DNA from: Dongia mobilis
GTDB lineage: Bacteria; Pseudomonadota; Alphaproteobacteria; Dongiales; Dongiaceae
Reading direction: 5' to 3'
DNA: 64,000 nucleotides
NCBI RefSeq assembly: GCF_004363235.1
Contig: NZ_SNYW01000008.1
Span: forward strand, 310,001-374,000
The notes beneath the pieces were generated by a model, which had not been told where the DNA came from, did no database searches, and was given only the letters and a program-made list of their open reading frames with translations. A program made the translations under genes and the position numbers. This document shows positions 53,758-62,302 of this stretch, piece after piece. How positions within the stretch are numbered: position 1 is the stretch's first letter; every line of letters starts with the position of its first letter.

Positions 53758-55081
53758 CGATCGGGCGCTCCTCTGGATAACGATAGGGCCGGGCACGCGC
53801 GCGCAGCGCCAGGCCGGTTGCGATGGTGATGGTGCCGATGCGGCCGACGAACATCAAGCCGATGATGATCACCTGCGCCGCCGCCGGCAGCTGGCCGGTG
53901 ATGCCGGTCGAGATGCCGGTGGTCGAGAAGGCCGAGATCGCCTCGAACATCAGGAAGGTTAGGCTGAAATCGCTGAGGCCTAGCAAGGCGAGGATGGCGA
54001 GGCTGACCAGGCCGATGGCCAGAAGCACGACGGTCACGGCCTGGCGCAGGACATCGCCCGAGACCCGGCGGCCGAAGGCGTTGACATCTGCATCGCCGCG
54101 AATCTCCGCCCAGACGGCGAGGCCGAGGATCAGGAACGTGCCCACCTTGATGCCGCCGGCCGTGCCGGCGCTGCCGCCGCCGATCATCATCAGCACATAG
54201 GATACGACGAAGGAGGAGGGCGTCATGGCGGCGACGTCGACCGTGTTGAAACCGGTGGTGCGCAAGGTGACGGAATGGAACAGGGCATTGAGGAACTTTC
54301 CGCCGATCCCGAACTGGCCGAGGGTCGCCACATTGTTCCATTCATAGAGAAGAATGGCCACGAACCCGGCCGGCAGTAGGATCGCCGTTCCCAGCAAGGT
54401 GAGCTTCGTGTGCAGCATCCAGCGCCCAGGGCGCCAGGTTTCGCGACGCAGGTCGTGCAACACGGGAAAGCCGACCCCTCCGACCAGGATGGCGAACATC
54501 ATCGGCACCAGGATCATGGGGTCTAGGGCGAATCGGATCAGGCTGTCGGAATAGCTGGAGAAGCCGGAATTGTTGAAGGCCGATGCGGCCTGGAATATGC
54601 CGTGCCACAGCGCCGTGCCCCAGTCCTCGCCATAGCCGTAGTGAAGCCGGAGGGTGAGGATAACGGCGACGATCGCCTCGACCGAGAGAGTGACGGCGAG
54701 AACCATGCGCAGGATGCCGAAGACATCGCCCATGACCAGGCCCCGGTTCTCGGTCTGTGCCAGCAGGCGCGTGGCAAGTCGCAGGCGCCGCGTTACCAGG
54801 ATGCCGAGCAAGGTGGCGCCAGCCATGATGCCGAAGCCGCCGACCTGGAACAGGAGCAGGATCACGACCTGGCCGAAGCCCGACCAATAGGTCGGCGTGT
54901 CGACAACAATGAGACCGTTGACGCAGGCCGCCGAGGTGGCGGTGAAGAGGGCGACCAGGAAAGGCGCCGAGCCATCCCCGGCTCGGGCCATGGGCAGCAT
55001 CAGCAGCGCTGTGCCGATGGCAATGGCGACAAGGAAGGCAAGCGGAACCAGGCGGGTCGGGTGCTGCAGCGAATCGCGCAA
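53750..55081 (-). CDS. ktrB: KtrB/TrkH-type potassium transporter
   Basis: 443-residue integral membrane protein with four repeats of the M1-P-M2 type. The selectivity-filter regions include TSAACVNGLIV, NSGFSSYSDSL-like, TLRTTGFNTVD and FSTTGISTGITG, each with the glycine of the filter. Forms a K+ uptake system with the gated subunit KtrA. TTG start follows GGAG at eight bases. Confidence 0.93.
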   Translation of the reverse strand: MRDSLQHPTRLVPLAFLVAIAIGTALLMLPMARAGDGSAPFLVALFTATSAACVNGLIVVDTPTYWSGFGQVVILLLFQVGGFGIMAGATLLGILVTRRLRLATRLLAQTENRGLVMGDVFGILRMVLAVTLSVEAIVAVILTLRLHYGYGEDWGTALWHGIFQAASAFNNSGFSSYSDSLIRFALDPMILVPMMFAILVGGVGFPVLHDLRRETWRPGRWMLHTKLTLLGTAILLPAGFVAILLYEWNNVATLGQFGIGGKFLNALFHSVTLRTTGFNTVDVAAMTPSSFVVSYVLMMIGGGSAGTAGGIKVGTFLILGLAVWAEIRGDADVNAFGRRVSGDVLRQAVTVVLLAIGLVSLAILALLGLSDFSLTFLMFEAISAFSTTGISTGITGQLPAAAQVIIIGLMFVGRIGTITIATGLALRARARPYRYPEERPIVG

Positions 55082-55199
55082 GGGAAATGCTCCGGATGGG
55101 CGCCGGATCGTCGCACCGGGGCCGGTTCATGTCCAGCCTGCCGACATCAAGGGCATGACGCCTGTAACGTCCGGCCGGTGGCCAGCGAAAGCGCTAGAG

Positions 55200-55244
55200 A
55201 TCAGTCGAGCACAGGTCATTCGAGCACTGGTCAGTCGAGCTGGG
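55200..55244. repeat. Three-copy 15-bp tandem repeat upstream of the DUF1223 gene
   Basis: Units at 55200, 55215 and 55230 share the core GTCAnTCGAGCA. It lies just before the DUF1223 start at 55254 and runs into its GGGAG ribosome-binding site. It may arise by slippage and could vary expression. Confidence 0.75.
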
Positions 55245-55253
55245 AGCAATGTC

Positions 55254-55964
55254 ATGGCCGGATCATGTCTTGGCGCCATCGCCGCCGTTGCGCTGGTTGC
55301 TGCCGCTTTCACCCGGCCGGCGGTGGCTGCCGACCTCACCGTCGTCGAGCTCTTCACCAGCCAGGGCTGTTCCTCCTGCCCGCCGGCCGATGCCAATCTC
55401 GGTATCCTTGCCGGGCAGGACGGCGTCCTCGCCCTCAGCTTTGGCGTTACCTACTGGGACAGCCTCGGCTGGGCCGATACCTTCGCGCAGCCCGCCTTCA
55501 CCCAGCGCCAGCGCGACTACGCGGTCGCCCTCGGCAATTCCCATGTCTATACGCCGCAGATGCTGGTCGACGGCCGCATCGAACTGGTCGGCAACCGCAT
55601 GGGGGCCATTGAGGCGGCGCTGGACCGGGCCGTCGTGGAAAAAGCCGCGGCAGTCCGGCCGTCACGTCTGGTACTCGGCGCCGACAGCGTGACGTTGGGC
55701 GACGGTGCCGGCTTGCCCGAAGGCGGCGCGGAGGTCTGGCTGGTCCGCTACACGGCCGGCCGTGTCGACATACCGGTGGCGCGCGGCGAGAATGGCGGCC
55801 GCACCCTTGCCATCACCCATGCGGTGCGCGAGCTTGCCCCTCTCGGCACCTGGACCGGCGCGGCCATCACTCTTCCCATTCCGCCCGGCGATCCGACGCT
55901 GAAGCGCGCCATCCTGGTCCAGCGGAAGGGTCCCGGGGCGATCCTGGCAGCCGTCACCGACTGA
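55254..55964 (+). CDS. DUF1223 thioredoxin-fold secreted protein
   Basis: 236-residue protein with a signal peptide (LGAIAAVALVAAAFTRPAVAA). The DUF1223 core starts with VVELFTSQGCSSCPPADANLG, holding a CxxC pair in a thioredoxin-like fold, and continues with YTPQMLVDGRIELVG. Family members are periplasmic, of unknown role, perhaps in oxidative folding. Start is fixed by GGGAG before ATG 55254. Confidence 0.9.
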   Translation: MAGSCLGAIAAVALVAAAFTRPAVAADLTVVELFTSQGCSSCPPADANLGILAGQDGVLALSFGVTYWDSLGWADTFAQPAFTQRQRDYAVALGNSHVYTPQMLVDGRIELVGNRMGAIEAALDRAVVEKAAAVRPSRLVLGADSVTLGDGAGLPEGGAEVWLVRYTAGRVDIPVARGENGGRTLAITHAVRELAPLGTWTGAAITLPIPPGDPTLKRAILVQRKGPGAILAAVTD

Positions 55965-56078
55965 TCGGGGGATGCCGTTTGGGCATGTCTGGGACCATGA
56001 AAATCCGCATTGCCGGGCGGCCGCCGGCGCGGCACCATCGGCACCGATCCTGCTTACCCCGTCGCTCGAGGTTGCGCC

Positions 56079-57077
56079 ATGGCCGAGGCCGCTTTGCTGG
56101 AATTGCCTGCCGTTCCACCCCAGGGTTACCCGCCGCTGGAAAGGGAGCCGGCATTCGACCCGGCGCGACATCTGCAACTCGAAAGGCCGGACAGGATCAC
56201 GACACTGGCCGAGCTAGGTTATGGTGCCAATGAAATCGCCGCCTGCCCGAGCGATTTCGGCATCACCAGCTGCTTCCGCATCCTGAGTGACGAGGGCGCG
56301 GCGGCGCTGCTTGAGGTCTGTCGCGCGCTGGCCCCCTATGCCACCAGCAGCGGTCGCATCCCCAGGAAGGTCCGCGGTGCGGTGTTCCAGTCGAAATTCC
56401 TGCGCGATCTCTGTCTCTCGCGAGAGGTGACCGATTTCCTCGGCGAGGTGGCGGGGCTGAAGCTGCTGCCCCATTCCATCCCGCACCACCTCGGCCATAT
56501 CAACCTCAATCCGCTCGAGGTGGGGCAGAATGTCGACAAATGGCATGTCGACACACTGCGCGTCGACTACGTCCTTTTCGTCACCGATCCGGCCACGATC
56601 CGGGGTGGCGAGTTCCAGTTCTTCAAGGGTACCAAGCACGAGATTGCGGAACTGCACCGCGATGGCAAGGCGCCGCCGCCCGAGCGCGTGGTGACGCCGC
56701 GGATTCCGGGGCCGGGCTATGCCGTCCTGCAGCAGGGGAACATGGTGGTGCATCGCGCCGCCGCCCTCAAATCCGCCGGCGAACGCATCACCATGGTCAA
56801 TGGCTATGTACCGCGCGATGCCGAGTTCCCTGATTACAACCGCTTCGACCAGATCTATCATGCTGATCCCGCCCATGTGGCGGCGTCCGAATATGCCCGC
56901 CACGTCGCCTGGACGGGACGTGAAAGGCTGCAGGCCTTCATCGACCAGGGAATCTATACCGAGGACCGCGCGGCGCTGGCCGACCGCCTGGAAAAGGTGG
57001 CCGACTACCTTGCCAGGGCCGGCGCCGATATCCGCAATGCCGGTGCCGGCAAGCTCGAGCATTTCGGCGACGGCTGA
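56079..57077 (+). CDS. Putative 2OG-Fe(II) oxygenase-like protein
   Basis: 332-residue soluble protein. KWHVDTLRVDYVLFVTD holds a His-x-Asp candidate iron site, the jelly-roll continues with GGEFQFFKGTKHE, and MVVHRAAALKSAGERITMV provides a distal histidine and an arginine for 2-oxoglutarate. This suggests an oxygenase in the ArpA/hydroxylase group, not the halogenases, which lack the acidic ligand. ATG 56079 follows GAGG at seven bases. The next two genes are lipoproteins and do not help. Confidence 0.7.
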   Translation: MAEAALLELPAVPPQGYPPLEREPAFDPARHLQLERPDRITTLAELGYGANEIAACPSDFGITSCFRILSDEGAAALLEVCRALAPYATSSGRIPRKVRGAVFQSKFLRDLCLSREVTDFLGEVAGLKLLPHSIPHHLGHINLNPLEVGQNVDKWHVDTLRVDYVLFVTDPATIRGGEFQFFKGTKHEIAELHRDGKAPPPERVVTPRIPGPGYAVLQQGNMVVHRAAALKSAGERITMVNGYVPRDAEFPDYNRFDQIYHADPAHVAASEYARHVAWTGRERLQAFIDQGIYTEDRAALADRLEKVADYLARAGADIRNAGAGKLEHFGDG

Positions 57078-57091
57078 AGGGAACGAGGTCG

Positions 57092-57778
57092 ATGCGCTTG
57101 GTTCGCCGCCTTGCCGCGAGTGCGGCACTCTTTCTGCTGGCGGCCTGCACCACTCAGGCCGAGCGGGCGGCATTGCTGGCCGAGAAGCGCGCCGCCAGAT
57201 TTGCCACTGAATCCCCTGCGCCGGATTGCGCGGGCGTCGACGGGCGGAAGTATTCGCTTGGCGCGGCGGGATTCCGATTCCCGGCAAGCATGCAACCGGC
57301 ACGTACCGGCGGCGGGGTAACAATGTCCTTCGTTTCCGATGATGGCCCCGAGAAATTTACCCTTCTGGCGCCGCATATGGGCAACGATGATGCGGACATG
57401 GTCAGATTCCATATTCCGGCGCTGAAGGAATACCGGTTCGATGGCAAGGGGCAGGCACCGAACGTGTTCTATAACCGGCGGCCCGATCGGGTTCATGAGA
57501 CTGGTCTCAGTTTAGTATCTCCCGGTACACCCACGGGTGCACCGCACGATCTTTTCTTTGCGGATATTTCCGGCGTCGAGGTCGCGACATTGATTCACTG
57601 CCCGGTCAACCCCACTGCTATTGCACCGATGCACTGGTGTACATTGCATGGCAATGACGACCGCGCCGATCTCGGCTATCAGGTTGAATTCCTTGCTGCC
57701 GACCTCAAGCTCTGGCGGCTGATCGATGACCGCGCGCGGACCATCATCGCGGATGCCAAGGCCTGCGGCAGATCCTGA
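57092..57778 (+). CDS. Predicted lipoprotein, family A copy 1
   Basis: 228-residue protein with a signal peptide and lipobox (LFLLAACTT), so probably outer or inner membrane lipoprotein. The folded domain begins near residue 50 (KYSLGAAGFRFPASMQ) and ends in IHCPVNPTAIAPMHWCTLH and LGYQVEFLAADLKLWRLIDDRA. This C-terminal pattern recurs in the next gene. No family recognised. Fourteen bases after the oxygenase-like gene, so co-transcribed. Confidence 0.8.
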   Translation: MRLVRRLAASAALFLLAACTTQAERAALLAEKRAARFATESPAPDCAGVDGRKYSLGAAGFRFPASMQPARTGGGVTMSFVSDDGPEKFTLLAPHMGNDDADMVRFHIPALKEYRFDGKGQAPNVFYNRRPDRVHETGLSLVSPGTPTGAPHDLFFADISGVEVATLIHCPVNPTAIAPMHWCTLHGNDDRADLGYQVEFLAADLKLWRLIDDRARTIIADAKACGRS

Positions 57779-57823
57779 GTCGACGGTCGGTTCAAGATGC
57801 CGCCAGGATGACGGAGAGTTGGA

Positions 57824-58579
57824 ATGACGATGCGAACAGCCGAGGTATTGCGCAAGTTGACCGGATTGGCAGCATTGCTGCTGCTGACCGCCTGTGCGGC
57901 CGGCAGCGTCGAGGAGGGGGCAGAGCCCATGCCGGCGGACGAACCGACGGCTGCGGCCTCGAATCCCCCGCCGTTCACCTTCCGGGTTGCCGGCGAGGAA
58001 TTCGCCTTTGCCGAAGGCGCGCTGCTGCAGACCTGGCCCGTGATGTTCGGCCCGCGTGGCGATTTTGCCCGCCTGGCGGTGCAGATGCCGGCCGAGCAGC
58101 TGGCGCCGGCGGAACTCGCGGGGCTTGCCGATATCATTCAGGTCGATGTCCTGCAGGCCGCATCCGTGCCTGACCTGACCCCGACTCTGGCCGGGGCCTT
58201 CGCCGATTGGACGGGGCGCGAGGCAGAGCCGGCGGGCAGTACCTACAAATTCACCATCACCTCGCAGCGTGCTGCCACCGGCACCAGGGTGGCCTATGTG
58301 CGGCAATGGCAGAAGGCGCTCGACCTGCATTCCCTGGCTCCCTTTCAAACGCTGCCGGGGGCGCCGATCTTCGTCTTCGGCCTAGATGACAAGGAGGTCA
58401 CCACGCTGATCGTCTGCGAGCCGCTGCCTCTGGGTTATGACGGGCCCGACCATTGCTCGCTGCGGCGGAAACTCGATGACGAGATCGGCTATCGCGTGCT
58501 GTTCCCGCAGGATCTGCTCGTCTACTGGCAGATATTCGACGAAGCGGCGCGTGATTTCGTCGAAAAGGCGCGGATCTAG
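57824..58579 (+). CDS. Predicted lipoprotein, family A copy 2
   Basis: 251-residue lipoprotein (lipobox LLLTACAAG). The core starts FTFRVAGEEFAFAEGALLQTWP and ends VCEPLPLGYDGPDHCSLRRK and EIGYRVLFPQDLLVYWQIFDEAAR. This end aligns in order with that of the preceding gene (cysteine, HC/HWC, GY-V-F-L-W), so the two are diverged tandem duplicates. Function unknown. Converges on engB. Confidence 0.8.
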   Translation: MTMRTAEVLRKLTGLAALLLLTACAAGSVEEGAEPMPADEPTAAASNPPPFTFRVAGEEFAFAEGALLQTWPVMFGPRGDFARLAVQMPAEQLAPAELAGLADIIQVDVLQAASVPDLTPTLAGAFADWTGREAEPAGSTYKFTITSQRAATGTRVAYVRQWQKALDLHSLAPFQTLPGAPIFVFGLDDKEVTTLIVCEPLPLGYDGPDHCSLRRKLDDEIGYRVLFPQDLLVYWQIFDEAARDFVEKARI

Positions 58580-58582
58580 CGC

Positions 58583-59221
58583 CTAGCCCTGCGCCGCGAG
58601 GTCAGCCAGGGCATCGCGCAGTTCCGCGATACCCATGCCGGTCTCCGCCGAGGTGACGAGAATCTCGGGATGTGCCGCCGGGCGGCGCCTGATCATCGCC
58701 TGGAACGTCGCCTGGTTGGCGGCAAGCTCGGCGGGTTTCAGCGTATCGGCCTTGGTCATCACGACCTGATAGGACATGGCCGATTGGTCGAGCAGGTCCA
58801 TCAGCTCCTGGTCGCTCTCCTTGAAGCCGTGGCGGCTGTCGATGAGCAGCAGCAGGCGGCGCAGATTGGCGCGGCCCTTGAGATAGGCCTCGATCAGATG
58901 CTGCCAGTGATGGATGGTCTTCTTGGAAACCTTGGCATAGCCATGGCCCGGCATGTCGACCAGGACCAGTTCGCCATGCAGGTCGAAGAAGTTGAGCTGC
59001 TGCGTACGGCCCGGATTCTGCGAGACGCGCGCCAGCGCCTTGCGGCCGGTGAGAGCGTTCAGGAGGCTGGATTTGCCGACATTGGAGCGGCCGGCGAAAG
59101 CCACCTCGATCGGCCCCATCGGCGGCAATTGGTCGATGGCGGCAGCACCGGCCACGAATTTGCATTCGCGCTGGAACAGCCTTTCGCCCGCTGACCTGGT
59201 ATCGCCCGTTCCGGCGCTCAT
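58583..59221 (-). CDS. engB: Ribosome biogenesis GTPase EngB/YihA
   Basis: 212-residue GTPase needed for large-subunit assembly and cell division. G1 FAGRSNVGKSSLLNALTG near residues 37-54, G3 LVDMPGHGYAKVSKK, G4 VMTKAD and G5 VTSAETG are intact. Start at 59221 (MSAGTGDTRSAGE) lies two bases after the yidC stop; a longer frame runs back into yidC and was rejected. Part of the conserved rpmH-rnpA-yidD-yidC-engB order. Confidence 0.95.
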   Translation of the reverse strand: MSAGTGDTRSAGERLFQRECKFVAGAAAIDQLPPMGPIEVAFAGRSNVGKSSLLNALTGRKALARVSQNPGRTQQLNFFDLHGELVLVDMPGHGYAKVSKKTIHHWQHLIEAYLKGRANLRRLLLLIDSRHGFKESDQELMDLLDQSAMSYQVVMTKADTLKPAELAANQATFQAMIRRRPAAHPEILVTSAETGMGIAELRDALADLAAQG

Positions 59222-59223
59222 GT

Positions 59224-61083
59224 TCAGGCGCCAGCCTTCTGCGCCTGCTTCTCCTTCGCCTTCTCCAGCTTCCACATGATGAATTTCTGCTGCGCGATGG
59301 AGAGGGTGTTGTTCCACGCCCAGTAGATCACGAGGCCGGCGGCGAAGGGCGCCAGCATGAAGGTGAACATGAACGGCATGATGGCGAAGAGGCGCGCCTG
59401 GATCGGGTCGGGCGGGGTCGGGTTGAGGCGCATCTGCGCCCACATGGTGAAGCCCATCACCAGCGGCCAGACGCCGATCGAGAGGAAGGAAAGAATGAGG
59501 CCGAGGATCGGGATCGAGAAATAGGCGCTGGGATCCCAGGGAATGAGGCCGAAAAGGTTGAGGACGGTGGTCGGATCCTTGACCGAAAGATCATCGATCC
59601 AGCCGAAGAACGGCGCATGGCGCATGTCGATGGTGACGTAGAGCACCTTGTAGAGCGCATAGAAGACCGGGATCTGGATCAGGATCGGCAGGCAGCCGGC
59701 GGCCGGGTTGACCTTCTCCTTCTTGTAGAGGGCCATCATCTCCTGCTGGAAGCGCTGCTTGTCGTCGCCATAGGTCTCCTTGAGCTCCTGCATCTTGGGC
59801 TGCAGGGTCTTCATCTTGCTCATCGAGACATAGGATTTGTTGGCGAGCGGGAACATCACCGCCTTCACCACGACGGTCAGCAGCAGGATGGCGATGCCCA
59901 TATTGCCGACGAAGCGGAAGATCCAGTCGAGGAAGGCATGCAGCGGCTGGGTCAGGAAGAAGAAATAGCCGAAATCGACCGCCCGCTCGAACAGCGGGAT
60001 GTTGAAGGTGTCGCGGTAGTGCTCCAGAAGTGAAACCTCCTTGGCGCCGGCAAAGATCTTGTGGTCGAAATCGACGGCCGCACCCGGCGCTACCTCGCGC
60101 GTGCCGGCGGTGTAATCGACCTGGTATGAATCGTCGATCGTGCCGTAGAACATGCGCGCCTTCACCGGCGCGTCTGCCGGGATCACCTGGGCCGCCAGCC
60201 AGTACTTGTCGGAAAGGCCCAGCCAGCCGCCGGTGGTGCTGGCGGTGACGGCGGCGGCGGCGAGATCGCCCACCGGCGCCTCCAGCGCCTGGTCGCGGAT
60301 ATCGCCATAGGTGTGCTCGTTGAGCGAGCCTTCCAGCACACCCATCGGCCCTTCATGCAGGATGTAGATGCCGTCGAGCGGCGGCAGGCCGATGCGCTTG
60401 ACGCGCGAATAGGGGGCGAGGCTGACCGCAGCACTGCCGTTGTTGGTGACGGAATCGACGATGTCGAACATGTAGTCCTGGTCGACCGTGATGCGGCGAG
60501 TAAAGACCAGCCCTTCGCCATTGTCCCAGGTGAGCGTCACCGGGCTGTCAGGCGACAGCGTGTCGCGATCTGCGGTCCAGATCGCTTCCGCATCCGGCGT
60601 CTTTACGTTGCCGACAGCAACCCAGCCGGTTTCGGCGAAATAGCCGAGATCGGCGCGGGCCGGTGAAAGCAGCACGACGTTGGGCGAGTCGAGTTCGATC
60701 GTCTCGCGGTAGTTCTTGAGGACCAGATCGTCGATGCGCCCGCCCTTGAGCGCGACCGAGCCGCGGATCTTCGGCGCGTCGATCCTGACGCGCGGACTGA
60801 GGGCCAGCGCCTCGTCGCGCGGCAGCTTGGCGGTGGCGGCGGCGAGGTCAAGGGGGGCGCCACCCGTCGCATTCCCTGCGGCGTCTGCGGCTGCCGGCTG
60901 CTGCGGTGTCGCGAGCTGCCCGGCCTCGGTCTGCTGGGCGGCCTGCTGCTCGGCCAGCAGGGCCTGCTCGGCGCGCTGGCGTTCCATGCGCGGCATTTCG
61001 AAGAAGAACTGCCAGACGAAGATGATCGCCATCGATAGGGCGATGGCGATGACCATGTTCTTCTTGTCGATCTGCGGATTCAT
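59224..61083 (-). CDS. yidC: Membrane protein insertase YidC
   Basis: 619-residue insertase that helps insert and fold membrane proteins with or without SecYEG. An N-terminal membrane anchor (MVIAIALSMAIIFVWQFFF) precedes a large periplasmic beta domain (about residues 70-340) and five C-terminal helices, including the conserved PMFLLTVVVKAVMFPL-type and VPVFYALYKVLYVTIDMRH regions. Length normal. Ends in a Lys-rich tail, as usual. Confidence 0.95.
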   Translation of the reverse strand: MNPQIDKKNMVIAIALSMAIIFVWQFFFEMPRMERQRAEQALLAEQQAAQQTEAGQLATPQQPAAADAAGNATGGAPLDLAAATAKLPRDEALALSPRVRIDAPKIRGSVALKGGRIDDLVLKNYRETIELDSPNVVLLSPARADLGYFAETGWVAVGNVKTPDAEAIWTADRDTLSPDSPVTLTWDNGEGLVFTRRITVDQDYMFDIVDSVTNNGSAAVSLAPYSRVKRIGLPPLDGIYILHEGPMGVLEGSLNEHTYGDIRDQALEAPVGDLAAAAVTASTTGGWLGLSDKYWLAAQVIPADAPVKARMFYGTIDDSYQVDYTAGTREVAPGAAVDFDHKIFAGAKEVSLLEHYRDTFNIPLFERAVDFGYFFFLTQPLHAFLDWIFRFVGNMGIAILLLTVVVKAVMFPLANKSYVSMSKMKTLQPKMQELKETYGDDKQRFQQEMMALYKKEKVNPAAGCLPILIQIPVFYALYKVLYVTIDMRHAPFFGWIDDLSVKDPTTVLNLFGLIPWDPSAYFSIPILGLILSFLSIGVWPLVMGFTMWAQMRLNPTPPDPIQARLFAIMPFMFTFMLAPFAAGLVIYWAWNNTLSIAQQKFIMWKLEKAKEKQAQKAGA

Positions 61084-61123
61084 GAGTTCGGCGGTCCCGG
61101 ATTTGAGATCTTGTCAGGCGGTT

Positions 61124-61423
61124 TCAGCGGTGCTGGTGGGCGTGATCGCGGCACTGGGCGTGCGATCTGGTCGGTTCGACGGGCGGCACCGGTTCGAAGC
61201 CGGAACCTCCCCAGGGGTGACAGCGCGCCAGCCGGCGCAAGGTCAACCAGCCGCCCTTGACCAGCCCGTGGCGCGAGATCGCCTCGATGCCATAGGCCGA
61301 GCAGGTCGGCTGGAAGCGGCAGTGATAGCCGAGCCAGGGCGAAAGCAACAGGCGGTAAGTGCGGATCAGCAGAATGCCGCAGACGGCGGGCAACCCTGCA
61401 AGGCGCCGGATCAGCCGCCTCAT
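61124..61423 (-). CDS. yidD: Membrane protein insertion efficiency factor YidD
   Basis: 99-residue small protein that associates with the inner membrane and assists YidC-dependent insertion. The family core [31 protein letters not shown], followed by [17 protein letters not shown], is complete. The C-terminal tail is extended and His-rich. Start overlaps the rnpA stop by four bases. Confidence 0.93.
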   Translation of the reverse strand: MRRLIRRLAGLPAVCGILLIRTYRLLLSPWLGYHCRFQPTCSAYGIEAISRHGLVKGGWLTLRRLARCHPWGGSGFEPVPPVEPTRSHAQCRDHAHQHR

Positions 61424-61854
61424 CGCGGCGTTCCCGCGGCGGCGGCGATGACGCCAAGCTTACTCAGCCCGCGGCGGAAATCCTGCTTCAGGCTGCGATA
61501 GTCGCGGTTGATTGTCGCAGGCCGGGCAATGAGGACGAGGTCGGCCGCTGCCGTCACCGCCTGGCCGTCCAGGATTTCGCGCAGGGTCTCGGTGGCAGCC
61601 GCGCGCAGGCGTCGTTTGGCCCGGTTGCGCAGGACCGCATTGCCGACCTTGCGGCTGGCCGTAAAACCCAGGCGCAGATCCGGCTGTGTCATGGTGGAAT
61701 GGGCGGTCGTCGCGGCTGCGGCCCCGCCCGTAACCTCCCGGGCAACGTCACGGGCGTGTGCCTGCAGCACCAGGCCTGGGGCGACCCATTTGCGGTTGGC
61801 GGCGGCGGCGGCCAGGAATTCGGCGCGCCGTTTCAGGCGGCCGATGCGGGTCAT
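61420..61854 (-). CDS. rnpA: Ribonuclease P protein component
   Basis: 144-residue basic protein that supports RNase P RNA in trimming tRNA 5' ends. The RNR motif [14 protein letters not shown] is near residues 72-85, preceded by [10 protein letters not shown]. Residues about 38-56 are an Ala/Thr-rich insert ([16 protein letters not shown]) that makes the protein longer than the usual 115 or so, a feature of some alphaproteobacteria. Located between rpmH and yidD. Confidence 0.93.
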   Translation of the reverse strand: MTRIGRLKRRAEFLAAAAANRKWVAPGLVLQAHARDVAREVTGGAAAATTAHSTMTQPDLRLGFTASRKVGNAVLRNRAKRRLRAAATETLREILDGQAVTAAADLVLIARPATINRDYRSLKQDFRRGLSKLGVIAAAAGTPR

Positions 61855-61911
61855 CGCGCGGAAATCGAAGCGGTGGAGGCGGCGCCGGAGCTCAAGCGAC
61901 CCGCGCCCGGA

Positions 61912-62046
61912 TCAGGCGCTGAGACGCTTGCGGCCCTTGGCGCGGCGCGACGAGATGACCTTCTGGCCACCGTTGGTCGCCATGCGCGAGCGGAAGCCAT
62001 GACGGCGCTTGCGCACGAGCTTGCTCGGCTGATAGGTGCGTTTCAC
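61912..62046 (-). CDS. rpmH: 50S ribosomal protein L34
   Basis: 44-residue ribosomal protein. The whole sequence from [20 protein letters not shown] to [11 protein letters not shown] is L34. GTG start at 62046 has GGAG seven bases upstream. First gene of rpmH-rnpA-yidD-yidC-engB. Its promoter should lie in the AT-rich 62050-62260 region; I see no DnaA-box cluster there, so nothing marks an origin. Confidence 0.97.
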   Translation of the reverse strand: MKRTYQPSKLVRKRRHGFRSRMATNGGQKVISSRRAKGRKRLSA

Positions 62047-62302
62047 GGGTATTCTCCACGGAATTCAGTCGGTTGCGCTTTGGCGCGGCTATATAAAGAA
62101 AGCCTGCTCCAGAGTCAAATAATTGCCCGCCGGCAACCGGCGGAAGGCGCGGTTTATAGGGGATTATCGCGCTGCCGTACAGTCCCGAAGATCGAAAATG
62201 TATTAACACAATAATGTATCTTTCGAGGTAAAACATAAAACGCTGCATCGGCATGGTCCTTGACCGGGGATTGATCTAGGTTCGCCCGGCCATTCCCGGC
62301 AG

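Noticed and set aside
62047-62302. Replication origin near rpmH/rnpA
   Set aside because: No cluster of DnaA boxes (TTATCCACA) is visible, and dnaA is absent; alphaproteobacterial origins are normally elsewhere.
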